Positions 53,449-64,000 of a stretch of 64,000 bases of DNA are shown here, in pieces. Origin of the DNA: Daphnia pulex (Eukaryota > Arthropoda > Branchiopoda > Diplostraca > Daphniidae). The stretch lies in the NCBI RefSeq assembly GCF_021134715.1, contig NC_060017.1:3472001-3536000 (forward strand). The letters are read 5' to 3'. A model generated the notes under the pieces. The model searched no databases. It saw only the letters and a program-made list of their open reading frames with translations, and was not told where the DNA came from. The position numbers and the translations under genes were made by a program. Every line of letters begins with the position of its first letter. Position 1 is the first letter of the stretch.

Positions 53449-53900
53449 AGAAGAAGAAGAAGAAGAAGAAAAGATGTCGGTGTAAAACGAATAAGAGGAA
53501 AACTTATTTAGTCGGTCGTAAAACAAATGGGAAATGAAGTCCGTTCATACGGTCCGGAAAAAAACCCTCGAAAAGAAACAAAACAAAAGAGGCTATAGGC
53601 ACATGTAGGATACATCCCAAAAGCTTAAAACATGTATACACCAGTGTATATATATAGATATACTTGTATAGGGCCTATCCATCCATCATGGCCATATTTC
53701 CCTCACGGCTTTTGGATCTTCTTCTTCTTTCCCTTTTGGTGCGGCAGGTAGCGACAAGCGCCAGCAGCGAAAGATCTTTGGAATAAAAATATAAAAATCC
53801 CCGCACCGACAACATCAACACAGGAAGAAGAAGAAGAAGAAGCCAACTGCTAAAAGGACCAGACCAAACAAGCTAAAAGAAGAAGAAGAAGAAGAAAAAC
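53449..53900 (+). repeat. Cluster of AAG microsatellites
   Basis: Three AAG runs lie within 450 bp (about 53449-53472, 53824-53842 and 53879-53898), and a short TTC run at about 53720. They make the + strand strongly purine-rich. Confidence 0.8.
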
Positions 53901-56900
53901 CAAAAGGCAATCATAGATACGTTTGGTGAGGCCGCGGTATGAGCGCAACTTTCACCTGCGGTCAGTTTGCTGGGCGCGCTAGCCACGGACGTCTGAACAC
54001 AGGAATGATTACACACATACACAACTCGGCCTCTTCTTGTAATATTTTTTAATAAAAAATGTTTTTGGTTTTTTTTTCCTTTTTCCACCCTCCTCTGTAG
54101 CCAAGTCCGCATAAATAATAGACCCGACAGAGAAACAAAAAAAAAGTGTCTGGTCTCGGGACTCTCTCATTGTCTGACTGTCCATTATGTAGGGGGTGGA
54201 TGAGAGATCATTTGCTGCCCTTCTCTACTTTTTTGTTTTTTCTTACATTCTTCTAATATCATTTTTGAAAATTTTTTGTTTTGGCGGGAATCGGATGCTG
54301 AGAGAGAACCCCTTGAGCGCGTTCGGTTATTATATTTGGATACAAGAATGCCTGCCGTGCCGGCCGTTTTGATCACGAAATAGGCATCCTTGTCTTGATT
54401 GTTCTATCTCAATCAACTGATTTGTTGTATGCCCGTCATGTTGTTTCTCATAACCCCATGAAAGAGAAAGAGAGAGAAAAAAAGAAAACACATTGTACGT
54501 TGTTCCTTCCTTAAGTGATGGGGCCCATGAAGTTGCTGAACGTTTTGATCATGGCGCTGTGATCTCATCACGTTGGCGTTTCAACTCGAATCCCCCGCCC
54601 GTTTCCCAGCAGTCTCCTCGATGGTCGTCGCGGCATAAGCATAAACTGTGTCGGAGAAAGTCCACTTTTTTTTTCGACTTCCCCTCTGGTGCGGGTATGC
54701 GGTGTATACGTATAATATATTATTTACAGTGTACACACATGTTCCGCGTCCGTTTTGTCTTCCCTAGCGAGAGATAAGGAGAATGACCATCTTCGCTGTT
54801 GCCACCACCAGCACCTTCTTTATTCGTCAGTCTCACCCGGGCCAGCCATAGTAGCCGTCTACAGCACAACAAATTTGGCACTCGGTGGGTGTTTTGCCCT
54901 TTCCAGAGAGACCCCCCTCCAGAGTCCTGGTAGGTTTCCTCTTGTTTTTGTTGGCCCAACACGTCTGGCCTACTCTCTCGAATCCCGGCAGAGATAGAAG
55001 CTAAAAGAAAAGAAAAGAAAGAAAAGGCTTGATTCTTTTTGTATGCCCTGTGTGCTCGTGTGTGTCATTGAGATCGTCTAAACCAATCAAAGCCGTGCCT
55101 AATAAGGTGCGCGCAGGAGGTCTTTGGCTAGTCGTATACTAATTCCATCTGAGAATGGAGAAAAGAGAAAAGCCCTGCCGTCAGGAGAATATGTATCCAA
55201 CCCAAAGAAAGAAAAAGAGAAACAATCTGACAATACAAGAACAATATCACTCAAAAAGAAAAAAGGGGAAAAAAAAAGCTGCGGCGCCGGACTGGATGTA
55301 TAATTTCTATATGCCATTTATAGGAGTCATTGACGCGCTCCTATTTTGGCAGATTTATTAATTTTTTTTTTTGTTGTGAGCTCAGACGGACCCAGAGGAA
55401 ACTTGGGGCTGCTGGGAGAGAGATCACGCGCGGTGAAAGTGGCATTTCGAACGTTATTTTTTTGTTGTTGCTCTTGTCGTCGTGCTGTCCCTTAGCTTTT
55501 TTTTTTATATTTGCCCCCCTCGAGATGTTCTTCTTTCCCTTTCTATTCTTTATGATTTCATTTTTATCTGCTGCTCACTAATTCGTCCGACTGCTGTAGT
55601 AATCTTTCTCTCCGGTGGAGTGATACACGCTCCACTGCTCGTTTGAAACAGCCCCCTTATAGATCGGAACGCATTCCGTCCACTCTATACTAGCAGATGG
55701 ACACGAGTAGGCAACTGATATAATGACCGTGATGAGCTCTCTTGCTCGGAAAAACCTGTAAATATTCTTCTTTTTTTCTCTCCCATCTTTCTTATTTCTC
55801 CCCGTGTAGAGACTTTGGCATTATTAGCTAGCGGCTAGCTCCTCACTATCTATATATCTCTATACTCGACTCCTTATACCGTCCGTCCACCCAGAGAGGC
55901 GCAGCAAGAAGGGAAAAAAAAATAATAACGATTCATTTTTTTCTCTCTCTTTCATTTTCCTTTGAAAAATAAGAATCCATTAATGTGAAAGTATATTTGA
56001 CGGCGGAACGGGAGGGGCGGGAGCCGTTGATGATGATGAGCTATGGCCGAGCTGCTCGCCCGCCGTAGGGTTTCGTCGTCGTTGAGAAATCACACACAGC
56101 GACCTTCCGCACGCAGTACGTATACGCAACCGTTGCTGGTTGCTTCATGACTTTCATTGAAACCCAGAATGCCTTTACCTTCCAGCAAAGTTGGAAAAAA
56201 AAAAAACTTTCGATGTTTTATTTTTGGGGGATATTTGTTATTTGGTTGTCCCTCGGATTTAACAAGGACGAGGGATGGACGCGAGTCGTTCGGTTTCGGA
56301 TTGACCGCGCTACATGATGGACGGCTTCCCCCTACAACTCCGGTAAGATCCATCCTAGTTGTGTGTGCTGTGCAGCCAGAAAAGTCCCAAATGATGGAAG
56401 ACGGTCGGCCAAACTAGTCACCTGCCATCAGATGCAATCAACTCCACGCGTGTGGTCAAGCGCAACTTTTCTCCTTGTCAGGTTATTAGGAGAGGCAATA
56501 AGGAGAGAATGTAATAATGGATGGGCGGCCATGACTGTCTGCCTTTTATCCAAGAGGAGGAAAAAGCCAAGGCATTTTCATGTTTCAATCCACGTCCCGG
56601 GGAGGCAAGAAGAAGGAAAAAAAAGATGATGTTGTACAGCAGAAGAAAGTTTATCGAAAAACAATTATGAAGAGTTAGTTGTATATAGCTGTCGGTTAAA
56701 TCGGGACACGAAGGGGTACGCAGGGAAGAGCGGAACACACAGAAAGTCACGTCTTCATTATTCTTTGACGTAATACAGTCTGACCGCCCGAGCTTCCAAA
56801 TCCATCGCCGGCAGCCATCGATTCGAGTGGCTCTAATCGCAATCATCGTCTCAACGCAATGAGAGTATAGTAGCGCCAAGAAAGAGAAACAACTGCGCTG

Positions 56901-59106
56901 CCCAGCAACAAGAAACAAAAAAAAAACTTTCAGATCCAGCGGTGAAGAATACACTAACATATTCTTCTCGCAAAAGTTTCCGACTCACAAAATCCAAGCC
57001 GCACATTTTTCTTTTTATTCCGACCATAAGAAAATGGGAAACACATAACGAGGTCGTCGCAATGCAGTTACACCAGCATATGGGCTCCGAAGACAATTTG
57101 ATTATTCTCATGCATTTTCCACAAATTGTTATTCAAATCGAGTCAAGTATATGACAATCAACCGGGTTCAACGCTAAAAAGGAAGCTTGATTGTCTTTAT
57201 ATGTTATTGCCAAGAGAAGGGAAGAGGAGTGGGGATATTAGGTCCATCGTCATAAAATTAAACTGCGAGATGTTTGAGTGTTATTGGGCGTTTGACTAAA
57301 CGAGGTCATTTCATTTAGAGGAAAAAGCCAATGGGGGGAAAAGGGAATTTGAGTGCCGGAGCAACTGTATACCTGCCACTATTGTAACACACGGGGATAG
57401 GAGCGGGCGACATTTAATAGACATTTGATTCTCTGCTGGAATAAGACGAAGAGAGTTAACAATCAGGCAAAGAGTGAGAGAGAGAGCAGACAGGACTTCT
57501 TGTGTGACACGTAATAGGTCATTAAGACGCTCATTTTCTATTCGTAAAAATAAAAAGTAAAAACTGTTACGTGAGACTCTCTCGGATTGGCTTTCTCGCT
57601 GGACTTCCCGCAAGAGGAGAAGCGACAGGTGAACAAGCCGTATCATTCGTTTTTTATTTAAAATGTTTAATGCATTTGAAATTCTTTCTCGGTATTTCCT
57701 TATATTCCTATATACTGCGATGATTACTAGACGCAAGAGGCCAACGAGTCTATACTTAAATTTTATTTCATTTGTGGAGGGGCTGCGGGACATTTGGTGT
57801 TGGGCCAGTCATATGGTGCGATGCGGGCTGTTGAATTCACGCGCGCCGAACGACCGGAAAACAAGTGGCCGGTTGGCGCTGGCCACTGGACAGTGGCGAC
57901 GGTAGACGACGCCAAGCCAAGCCAAGTCAAAAACAAAAAAACAAAAACCAAGCCGTGAAAATTCAGAAAGACTGGCTGTAACACCAATCTGTTGAAACTC
58001 TGGGAGAGAGAACGATTTCAGAAAAGAAAAAAAGGGGAGAAAAAAAGAGAATATGTATAAGTACATTCCCTGCGTGAGTCAAATAACCAGTCTCGCCCGG
58101 AATGATGGAAGACGATTGAAAATGTTGTTGTACGTTTTCAAATAACAAGGAAAGGTAGAATGGGGGAAAGAGATAGTCTCCGCTGGAAGCGATCGAAACC
58201 CCTTTCGTTATGAATTGGAGTCGGGCCCAATTTCTTTTGGTTTTGTGGAAATTTTCAAAAAATAAAGAAATGCTCGGGATGTTCCGCATTCCCAGCGGCC
58301 TCTCTCTCTCTATCGTAGACGCAAAACAAGAATAAAAAATTCAACTTGATAATCTCCAGGCTGTTGTATATAATAAGCGGCGTGACAATCTCCTTCGGAC
58401 TCTCTCCATCACATCCCAAGGTTTTTGTATCAAACGAAAAAAAAAAAAAATCAAATTTTTCGGAAAGAAGGAAAAATAGGAGGCGGAATATAATGGCCGA
58501 CAGCAGCGGCGCTGAGTGAACAAAGTTCTTTTTTTATTGCTCCGGCCGAGAGTTCAAAATTTAGTATACCCAAATTCTATTGAATAAGGAAAGTTCTCGT
58601 TTTCACGGGAATCGGTAGGGCTTGTTCGATCGCAATCAGGTTCGATGACGAACGTATCCAATTCAAAAATCCCTTTTGAGTGAAGTGTCGAGTCCACGAG
58701 TCATTCTCTTGCATTCTGCGCCGGATTCACGGATGTATACGGGGAAAGACATTCCCGAGAAAACTAAACAAACAGCGCCGACTGAAAGAAGCTCAGTCAA
58801 TATGCAATATAATACCTAAAGGGAATAATTAGTTTGGAACGGAATTTGTTTCTGATTGTTTTGGGGTAAAATTGTGTTGCCTTTTGCTCTATTCTTTTAG
58901 AGTTGGAAGGGATAAGGCCGGGGGGGGGGATGACGAGGAACGTCGCGGTACCTTAACTAAACCCTTTAGGCCCCGTCGTTCCGGGCGGATTATCAACATC
59001 ACAACTGTCGGCCGCTAAAAATTCGTCGAAAAAAATAAGTGGTTCAAGTCGAAAGAAAGACAAGACCATCGTCGAACTGAATTCGATAAGATTTTTCAGC
59101 CGATTT

Positions 59107-59120
59107 CCCCCCCCCCCCCC
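59107..59120 (+). repeat. Poly-C run of 14
   Basis: Fourteen cytosines in a row, prone to sequencing error. Confidence 0.85.
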
Positions 59121-59235
59121 ATCTTGATATGGTTGATATATTTTTATAGAACTTTTAGGTCGACAAGTTTCTTATGCGTATAATCAACACCACCAAATAG
59201 CCAAAAAAGGAAGAATAAAGATAAAGGTGTCCTAC

Positions 59236-59310
59236 CTTTAAGCCTGGGAAATACGGCCAGGCATCCACAAGTGCTCCATCCGCAGAAAAGCTGAATCCAC
59301 CAGGCGGCAT
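59236..59310 (-). CDS. Candidate isolated first coding exon, unknown gene
   Basis: On the - strand an ATG at 59310 opens 25 codons (MPPGGFSFSADGALVDAWPY, then FPGLK) ending exactly at a donor (AAG/gtagga), phase 0. The residue mix is coding-like and unlike the low-complexity frames around it. If real, it would be the first coding exon of a - strand gene whose next exons lie in or beyond the region below 59 kb; I could not find them. Confidence 0.3.
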
Positions 59311-62300
59311 AGTTATGCGGTATGTCCTCGTGAATACACACACACATGGGCGTACACGAGGACAGAGGAGATTTTTTAAAAAAAGGGAAGAAGAGACACG
59401 TAACTCGGCCGAACATCCGGGGGATTCTCCAATCAGCCAGAAGATGATGTTTCTCTAAATAAAAAATAAAATTAGGTTGTATATTGAGCGATCCTGTAAA
59501 GACTAAAGAGGTGCGACCAGAATTAACACGACGACCACATTTTTGTAATTTATTTCTTGTGCTTTTTTTCGTGCAACCACGTATGTTTACAAAAAGGAAT
59601 CGTTCCGTTTTCTTTTTTATAATCTTTTCTTTTGTTTTCGTCTCTTTTTCGAAATTTCATTTTCGGAAGCAGACGACACTAACTTCTAATTAGTCAAACT
59701 TAAGACATCGGAATAAATTTTTAAAAATCGATTCACTAAATCCAAACCACTCATAAACGATAGAATCGTTTTTCTCACCGGCGCTCGACATCCGCTGAAC
59801 GGATCGGGATTATTTTACTATTTAATAGTTCGTCTCATCAAATTACACTTAGTCCCCTTACCATAGTCAAGATAAAACTAAAAATTTGCGTCGCGTAAAC
59901 CCGCAGGTAATTACTTTTAGGTCGAAACCGCCACAACAAGATCCCGCAGAATCCTCTTGGAAGCCAAGAAGGAATAAACTCTTGAATGAAAATAAACTTG
60001 GTTAAAACGCAGGTATATTGTGTATACCTGTGTATTGTATACTTGAATTGTTTGAAAATGAGGAATGCTGTCACGGCTATCAGCAGCCGTTCTTGTTTCT
60101 CAACATTTTCACTACAAGAACTTGACACATTTTTCATTTCTTCTTGTTTTTATTTCCAACCGACTTGGACATATTTTTACTATCTTGTGAGTGTGCCTTT
60201 CTTTTTACCTGTCACCAGATTGTTATACAGGGCGCGCGGAGAAAGGACACACACACATACGGCAGAAGGGAAAAGAATATGAATGAACGACGGAATTTGA
60301 ATATCCTTTTTTTCTTGTTTTTATTATTACAACTCGTACAACGAACGCATCAAAAGAAGAATAATAATCTATGCGCTTTTGATTGTGAAGTTTCCGCATT
60401 GTGTCGGCCGTTTTCCTATTCTTCCCTTTCTCCTTTTGTTTTCTGGCAGCGCGAAATATAAAAAGAAGAAGAAGAAGAAGTAAACACAGCGTGAGGTCGT
60501 TCGTAATGAAAGAGAGGGACCTCGTCAAATTCACGCCAATTAACGTCCGGTTTAATGATACATCGGTGAAAACTTTTTTGATGGCGGATCGAGATGAGTT
60601 CCCTTATTGTGTCGCACACACACAGACCTCAATTCGTCGGCGAAATCTTCTCAGTTTTTTAATTTATTTCATTTTTTCCCAAAATGGGAAAATGGTAGAG
60701 CGTCCCGTGTGCGTGCGGCTGCGCGTATAGACGAAGAAGAGAAGAAAAAAACAAAAATGGCAGAAGCGATTTGAAGAGAAACAAAAGACAGAAAAAGGAG
60801 AGCGCTCCGGTTCTTATCTCAACTCTTTGATCTACTTTTTTTTTTTCGGGGCCTCTCTTCTTCTTCGCCTCGCACTATATACTAGAGTCGGTCCCGACGC
60901 TTTGACGGCATCTTTGTGGAGGTGACGAAGATGACGAGACGCAAAAGAATTTAGAAAAGAATAGATAAAACAGCATGTACAGAGAGACTACTACCGGGGG
61001 TCGTGCTATAGAAGCGAGCGCCAGCTTTTTGTTGATGGCGTGCAATCACAAATTGAGTCTCAGGGAGAGTGACTTTCTAAAATATGTTTGGCTGGCTTTA
61101 GATTTTGTTGAGCTACTGTCGGTATATCAAAACGCGTGGAAACAGTATCCATCTGTTAATGAGACGCAAACACGGCACAATATTTAGTTTCCCTTTTGTC
61201 TCTTTACAGTTTTTACACAGTCCGACATCTTTTTTTTAAAGTTGTTTTTCCCCCCCCAGTTCGATTGCTGCCAAAGCTGCGGCCATTAGTACACCGACCG
61301 AAACTTGTTTGCTTTTTTGTTTCGTTCCTTCCCTAGCAATTTGACTGTGGAATAGGGCGGGGCGAAGAAAAAAAACAGTTTTGTTGTGTCGTAATAAAAA
61401 GACGTTGTCAAAAGTTTCGTTCCAACTAACCAAGTAACCGTAACGAATAAAAATTGCTACCTTTTTCCATCATTTCTTTTCTTTCTTTTTTTTTCCCCCA
61501 CTTTTTGTTCTTCTTCGTTCGGTCAATGACGACGTTCATTGGAGAAAAAAAAATCGGTCGGTCGAATCGTCGTGGAAGCAACGCTCCAAATAGAAAACGG
61601 GTTCAATTATGTAATAACAGTGGGCCCCCCTCCTCCTCTTCAGTCTTCTCAGCAATCAGTCGGATGCGATAAGGCTGAACCCGTTTGAGTCAAACGACTC
61701 GGTCGCTGCCAGCGACCCGCTCTATGCGCCACCCATTCAGTGAAACGTGAAATGAGAGAAGACAAAAAAATGTTATTCATTCCCAAACACGGAAAGAAAG
61801 GAATTTGCAAGTCGACGAAAGGAAGAAAAAAATAAAAAGAGAATGGTATTGAATTTGTTCGTGAGAGTTCCATTCGAGCGTTTGTTTCCTGGTCTCATTG
61901 AGGCTGGCAATCTCTTGCATATGTATAGATATATTTCCTTCTTCCATTCCAGCATCGCCATCGCTTCCATTCTGGCATTAGCCTATCACTACTTGCAAAA
62001 CAAGGTAGATATTACATTCATACAGCTATGTAGATTCATCGCCTCTTGTTGTTGTTGTTGTTGTTGTATCCTCCCCCACCGTTCCCAACTACAGGCGCAA
62101 CGCCCCTGCAAATGAGGACTGGCGAGGAGCATTTCACCCGCAAGCGATCGTTTGGTAATCACAAAGAAATTTTTTTTTGTTTTTTTCAAACTGAAAAATA
62201 AAAAAGGAGAGAGACAAAATGCGCCAACATGAAAACGAGAAAAGAAAACCGCACGATTTGACGGTTGATTTGAATTCAGCGCGGCTCACGTCGCCCGAGC

Positions 62301-62625
62301 CGGAGCTTGTATTATTATATACCCCCGAAAGGGAAGAAAACGAAATCAAATGGAAAACAAAGGTATAATATAGACTGCTGGCGAGTGTAAAAAGATACAT
62401 AACAAGAAGACGAAGAAGCTCGTAGCCTATAAGAAAAGCGCATTTATTTAGTTGCAAGGGGGAAATTCGATTATCCAGAGGCGAGAATGGAGCCCGATAC
62501 ATATAAAAAAAATGACAATACATTTATAGTATCCCGTAAAAAATAAAACAAAAAAAGGAGGCAACGAAAGTATAATTCAAGAAAAGAAAATCTAATAAAA
62601 GCGAACAAAAACCAACACGTTGGCA
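59311..62625. other. Interval without supported gene
   Basis: AT-rich with AAG (60464-60480), AC and homopolymer runs. A 71-codon complete frame at 60975-61187 is plausible-looking but unsupported. A GTT microsatellite is at 62047-62067. Confidence 0.45.
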
Positions 62626-62949
62626 ATGACGCAAGCGGCGGCGGACATAATCATATTCCTAGTTCTATACTACTACTATGCCATCAACTATTTAACAAGG
62701 TAAGTCGATAAACCTCAATTTGGGCATCGTCTCATATCGTTCTTCTACCTATATATGTGTGTGTGCACAAGTCGACTACTCCTCTGCGTGGCAGCACACA
62801 GGTTAATGCTTATTCCTTTTTATTATAGTAATGGCGCTGGTGGAAATAATAATCTGAGAGATCGCGCCATTTACGGAGGACGGAGCGGGGGATCAATTAA
62901 CCGGGAGGCTGTGTGTTTTCTCCGTTCGTGTGGGCGATCAGAGAGTTGA
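62626..62949 (+). CDS. Candidate two-exon small membrane protein, unknown
   Basis: Exon 62626-62699 starts with ATG and encodes MTQAAADIIIFLVLYYYYAI followed by NYLT, a single hydrophobic segment, and ends at a perfect donor (AAG/gtaagt). The acceptor at 62821-62828 (cctttttattatag) joins in phase to 62829-62949 (SNGAGGNNNLRDRAIYGGRS and onward), ending in TGA. The product would have 64 residues. The intron is 129 bp. No family is recognised. Confidence 0.3.
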
Positions 62950-63133
62950 ACGAATGTACACTAGTGATGGCTACAGTAATAGCGCCAGATAACGACACAC
63001 ATAACCATCTCCGACACGCGGGAGTCGAGTGTGTATACGCTCCGTTATGCGCAATTGAAGAGAAAGCGGATCAAATGGACGTTGATGCACGTACAGCGCG
63101 GCGACTTGGCGTCTTTTTTTCCGAGTGAAGAAG

Positions 63134-63727
63134 ATGCGCCAAAACAACAACAACAACAAAAAATTTAAGAAAAGAAGAAAAATTAACACAAGAAGAAAAA
63201 GCGCATCGGTGCCGGGCGAGATTCATCGTCTGCTCCCGCACATTTTTTTGAAATTTTCTCTTCCGTCTTTTTTGTTTTTTTCTTCTTCCCCGCGTTGTTA
63301 CGTAATATGTCTGGTTTGGGGTACGAGCGAAAAAAAGACACAAGGGACCGTAAGGAACGACAAGGCATTTCTCGAGAGAAAGAGAAAAGATGTAAGTTGT
63401 TGCAAGACGGATTTTTGGGAATTCGGCGGGGACGGCACGCTGAGTTCGGACGCCATAAACAATTCAGTCGGATATATAGTGGCAGGCCGCGGGAATTTCG
63501 AAGGATCGGCCTCCCATGCATTTCGTACTGGATTAGAACTCATTCTTCATCTCCGCCAAGCCGAAAAGAAAAAGAAAAACGATTCGGAGGCAAATAAAAA
63601 TCTCGTGCAAAGTATTTCCCTGTTGGTTAATTTATTGAGCAGGAAAAACGAAATGAAAGAAAAAAGGAAAAGGGAAAAAGAAGAGATATATAGGTGGTCG
63701 CACTTGTTATATGTGTTCCACTGTTAA
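63134..63727 (+). CDS. Open frame of 197 codons, coding status uncertain
   Basis: This is the longest uninterrupted frame in the right third. The ends are lysine-rich and low-complexity, but the middle (DFWEFGGDGTLSSDAINNSV, then GYIVAGRGNFEGSASHAF) has a normal residue mix. No domain is recognised and there is no clear promoter or poly(A) signal. It may be chance. Confidence 0.2.
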   Translation: MRQNNNNNKKFKKRRKINTRRKSASVPGEIHRLLPHIFLKFSLPSFLFFSSSPRCYVICLVWGTSEKKTQGTVRNDKAFLERKRKDVSCCKTDFWEFGGDGTLSSDAINNSVGYIVAGRGNFEGSASHAFRTGLELILHLRQAEKKKKNDSEANKNLVQSISLLVNLLSRKNEMKEKRKREKEEIYRWSHLLYVFHC

Positions 63728-63855
63728 ACGGTGGATAGGAAGAAGGGGAAAAAAATCCCCGAGAGGTGGCCCACTAAAAGACACTTTGCTAGGAACTTGC
63801 GGCAGTTGCTGTCGACGTCAACTTTCGCCAAAAGTTACAAGAGTAATGGACCATT

Positions 63856-63882
63856 TCTCTTCTTCTTCTTCTTCTTCTTCTC
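63856..63882 (+). repeat. TTC microsatellite
   Basis: About nine TTC triplets, followed by a short CTG run at 63899-63911. Confidence 0.85.
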
Positions 63883-64000
63883 CATTTCCTATAACGCCGC
63901 TGCTGCTGCTGCGCCGAAAAAGGAGTGTCGTCTTTTTCTTTTCTCTTATCTTTATATTCACCTATTGAACCCAATTCCAAGCGTCTTTCTCGCATTCTCT

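Larger units (their letters stand above)
42891..59235. other. Long gene-free, microsatellite-rich region
   Basis: Over 16 kb I find no recognisable domain, no tRNA or rRNA and no chain of exons. Open frames of 100-160 codons occur on both strands but are lysine/phenylalanine-rich or arginine-rich shadows of homopurine tracts. The region is full of A/T runs, GA, CA, AAG, CAG and CAA repeats, with short CpG-rich islands near 46030-46130 and 44250-44280. It is probably intronic or cis-regulatory. Confidence 0.5.

Noticed and set aside
54970..54985. TCGAATCCCGGCA, resembling a tRNA B box.
   Set aside because: No acceptor stem or A box at the right distance on either strand.
56250..56345. Exon-like island with donor CTCCG/gtaaga on + and an equally open frame on -.
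   Set aside because: Both strands look coding-like and no partner exon was found, so the call would be arbitrary.
56478..57793. Two 160-codon frames on the - strand (56478-56960 and 57311-57793).
   Set aside because: Low-complexity Leu/Phe and Arg stretches, no domain, and no conserved-looking segment. Probably chance.
60975..61187. Complete 70-residue frame starting MYRETTTGGRAIEAS.
   Set aside because: It has normal composition but no splice, promoter or homology support; frames of this size are common here.

Overview
The window looks like nuclear DNA of a small-genome crustacean, most likely a Daphnia-type cladoceran. This rests on many short (about 60-80 bp) GT-AG introns, a tandem pair of glycoside hydrolase family 7 genes (in animals this family is known mainly from crustaceans), and arthropod-type single-copy genes. 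The left half (1-32.5 kb) is gene-dense. The right third (about 43-64 kb) has no gene I can recognise and is rich in microsatellites and homopolymers.

Layout. 1-3.05 kb (-): two tandem GH7 cellulase-like genes, the first cut by the window edge. 3.96-11.19 kb (+): an 18-plus-exon gene for a DEAH-box helicase fused to a RING/IBR ubiquitin-ligase-like C-terminus, with a duplicated zinc-finger unit and a C-terminal CaaX box. 11.54-13.12 kb (-): an intronless Fem-1-like ankyrin gene, tail-to-tail with the helicase. 15.71-17.75 kb (-): a five-exon MADF-BESS DNA-binding protein. 18.83-25.22 kb (+): septin 7/peanut with a very long disordered N-terminus and two candidate alternative exons. 26.91-27.64 kb (-): mitochondrial ribosomal protein L13, head-to-head with 27.83-32.54 kb (+), the condensin II subunit NCAP-G2.

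32.8-41.2 kb is the structurally strange part. It holds a small foldback element, then a large inverted repeat (arms about 1.07 kb, spacer about 5.8 kb). Both arms carry the same small spliced exon set. In the spacer the right-arm set continues into two further coding-like exons, while the left-arm set is cut short. The spacer also contains a diverged direct repeat pair, one copy of which is interrupted by a near-perfect 0.5 kb hairpin, and a second chain of phase-compatible exon-like segments on the + strand. None of these proteins is recognised.

42.9-64 kb is probably a long intron or regulatory domain. I found only isolated candidate exons (59.24-59.31 kb on -, 62.63-62.95 kb on +) and a 197-codon open frame at 63.1 kb.

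The genes do not form one pathway. They are housekeeping genes (mRpL13, NCAPG2, septin), a digestive enzyme pair and two ubiquitin-related genes (helicase-RBR and Fem-1-like). Intron boundaries were placed by reading splice sites, checking phases and checking that each total length is a multiple of three. No database search was possible.
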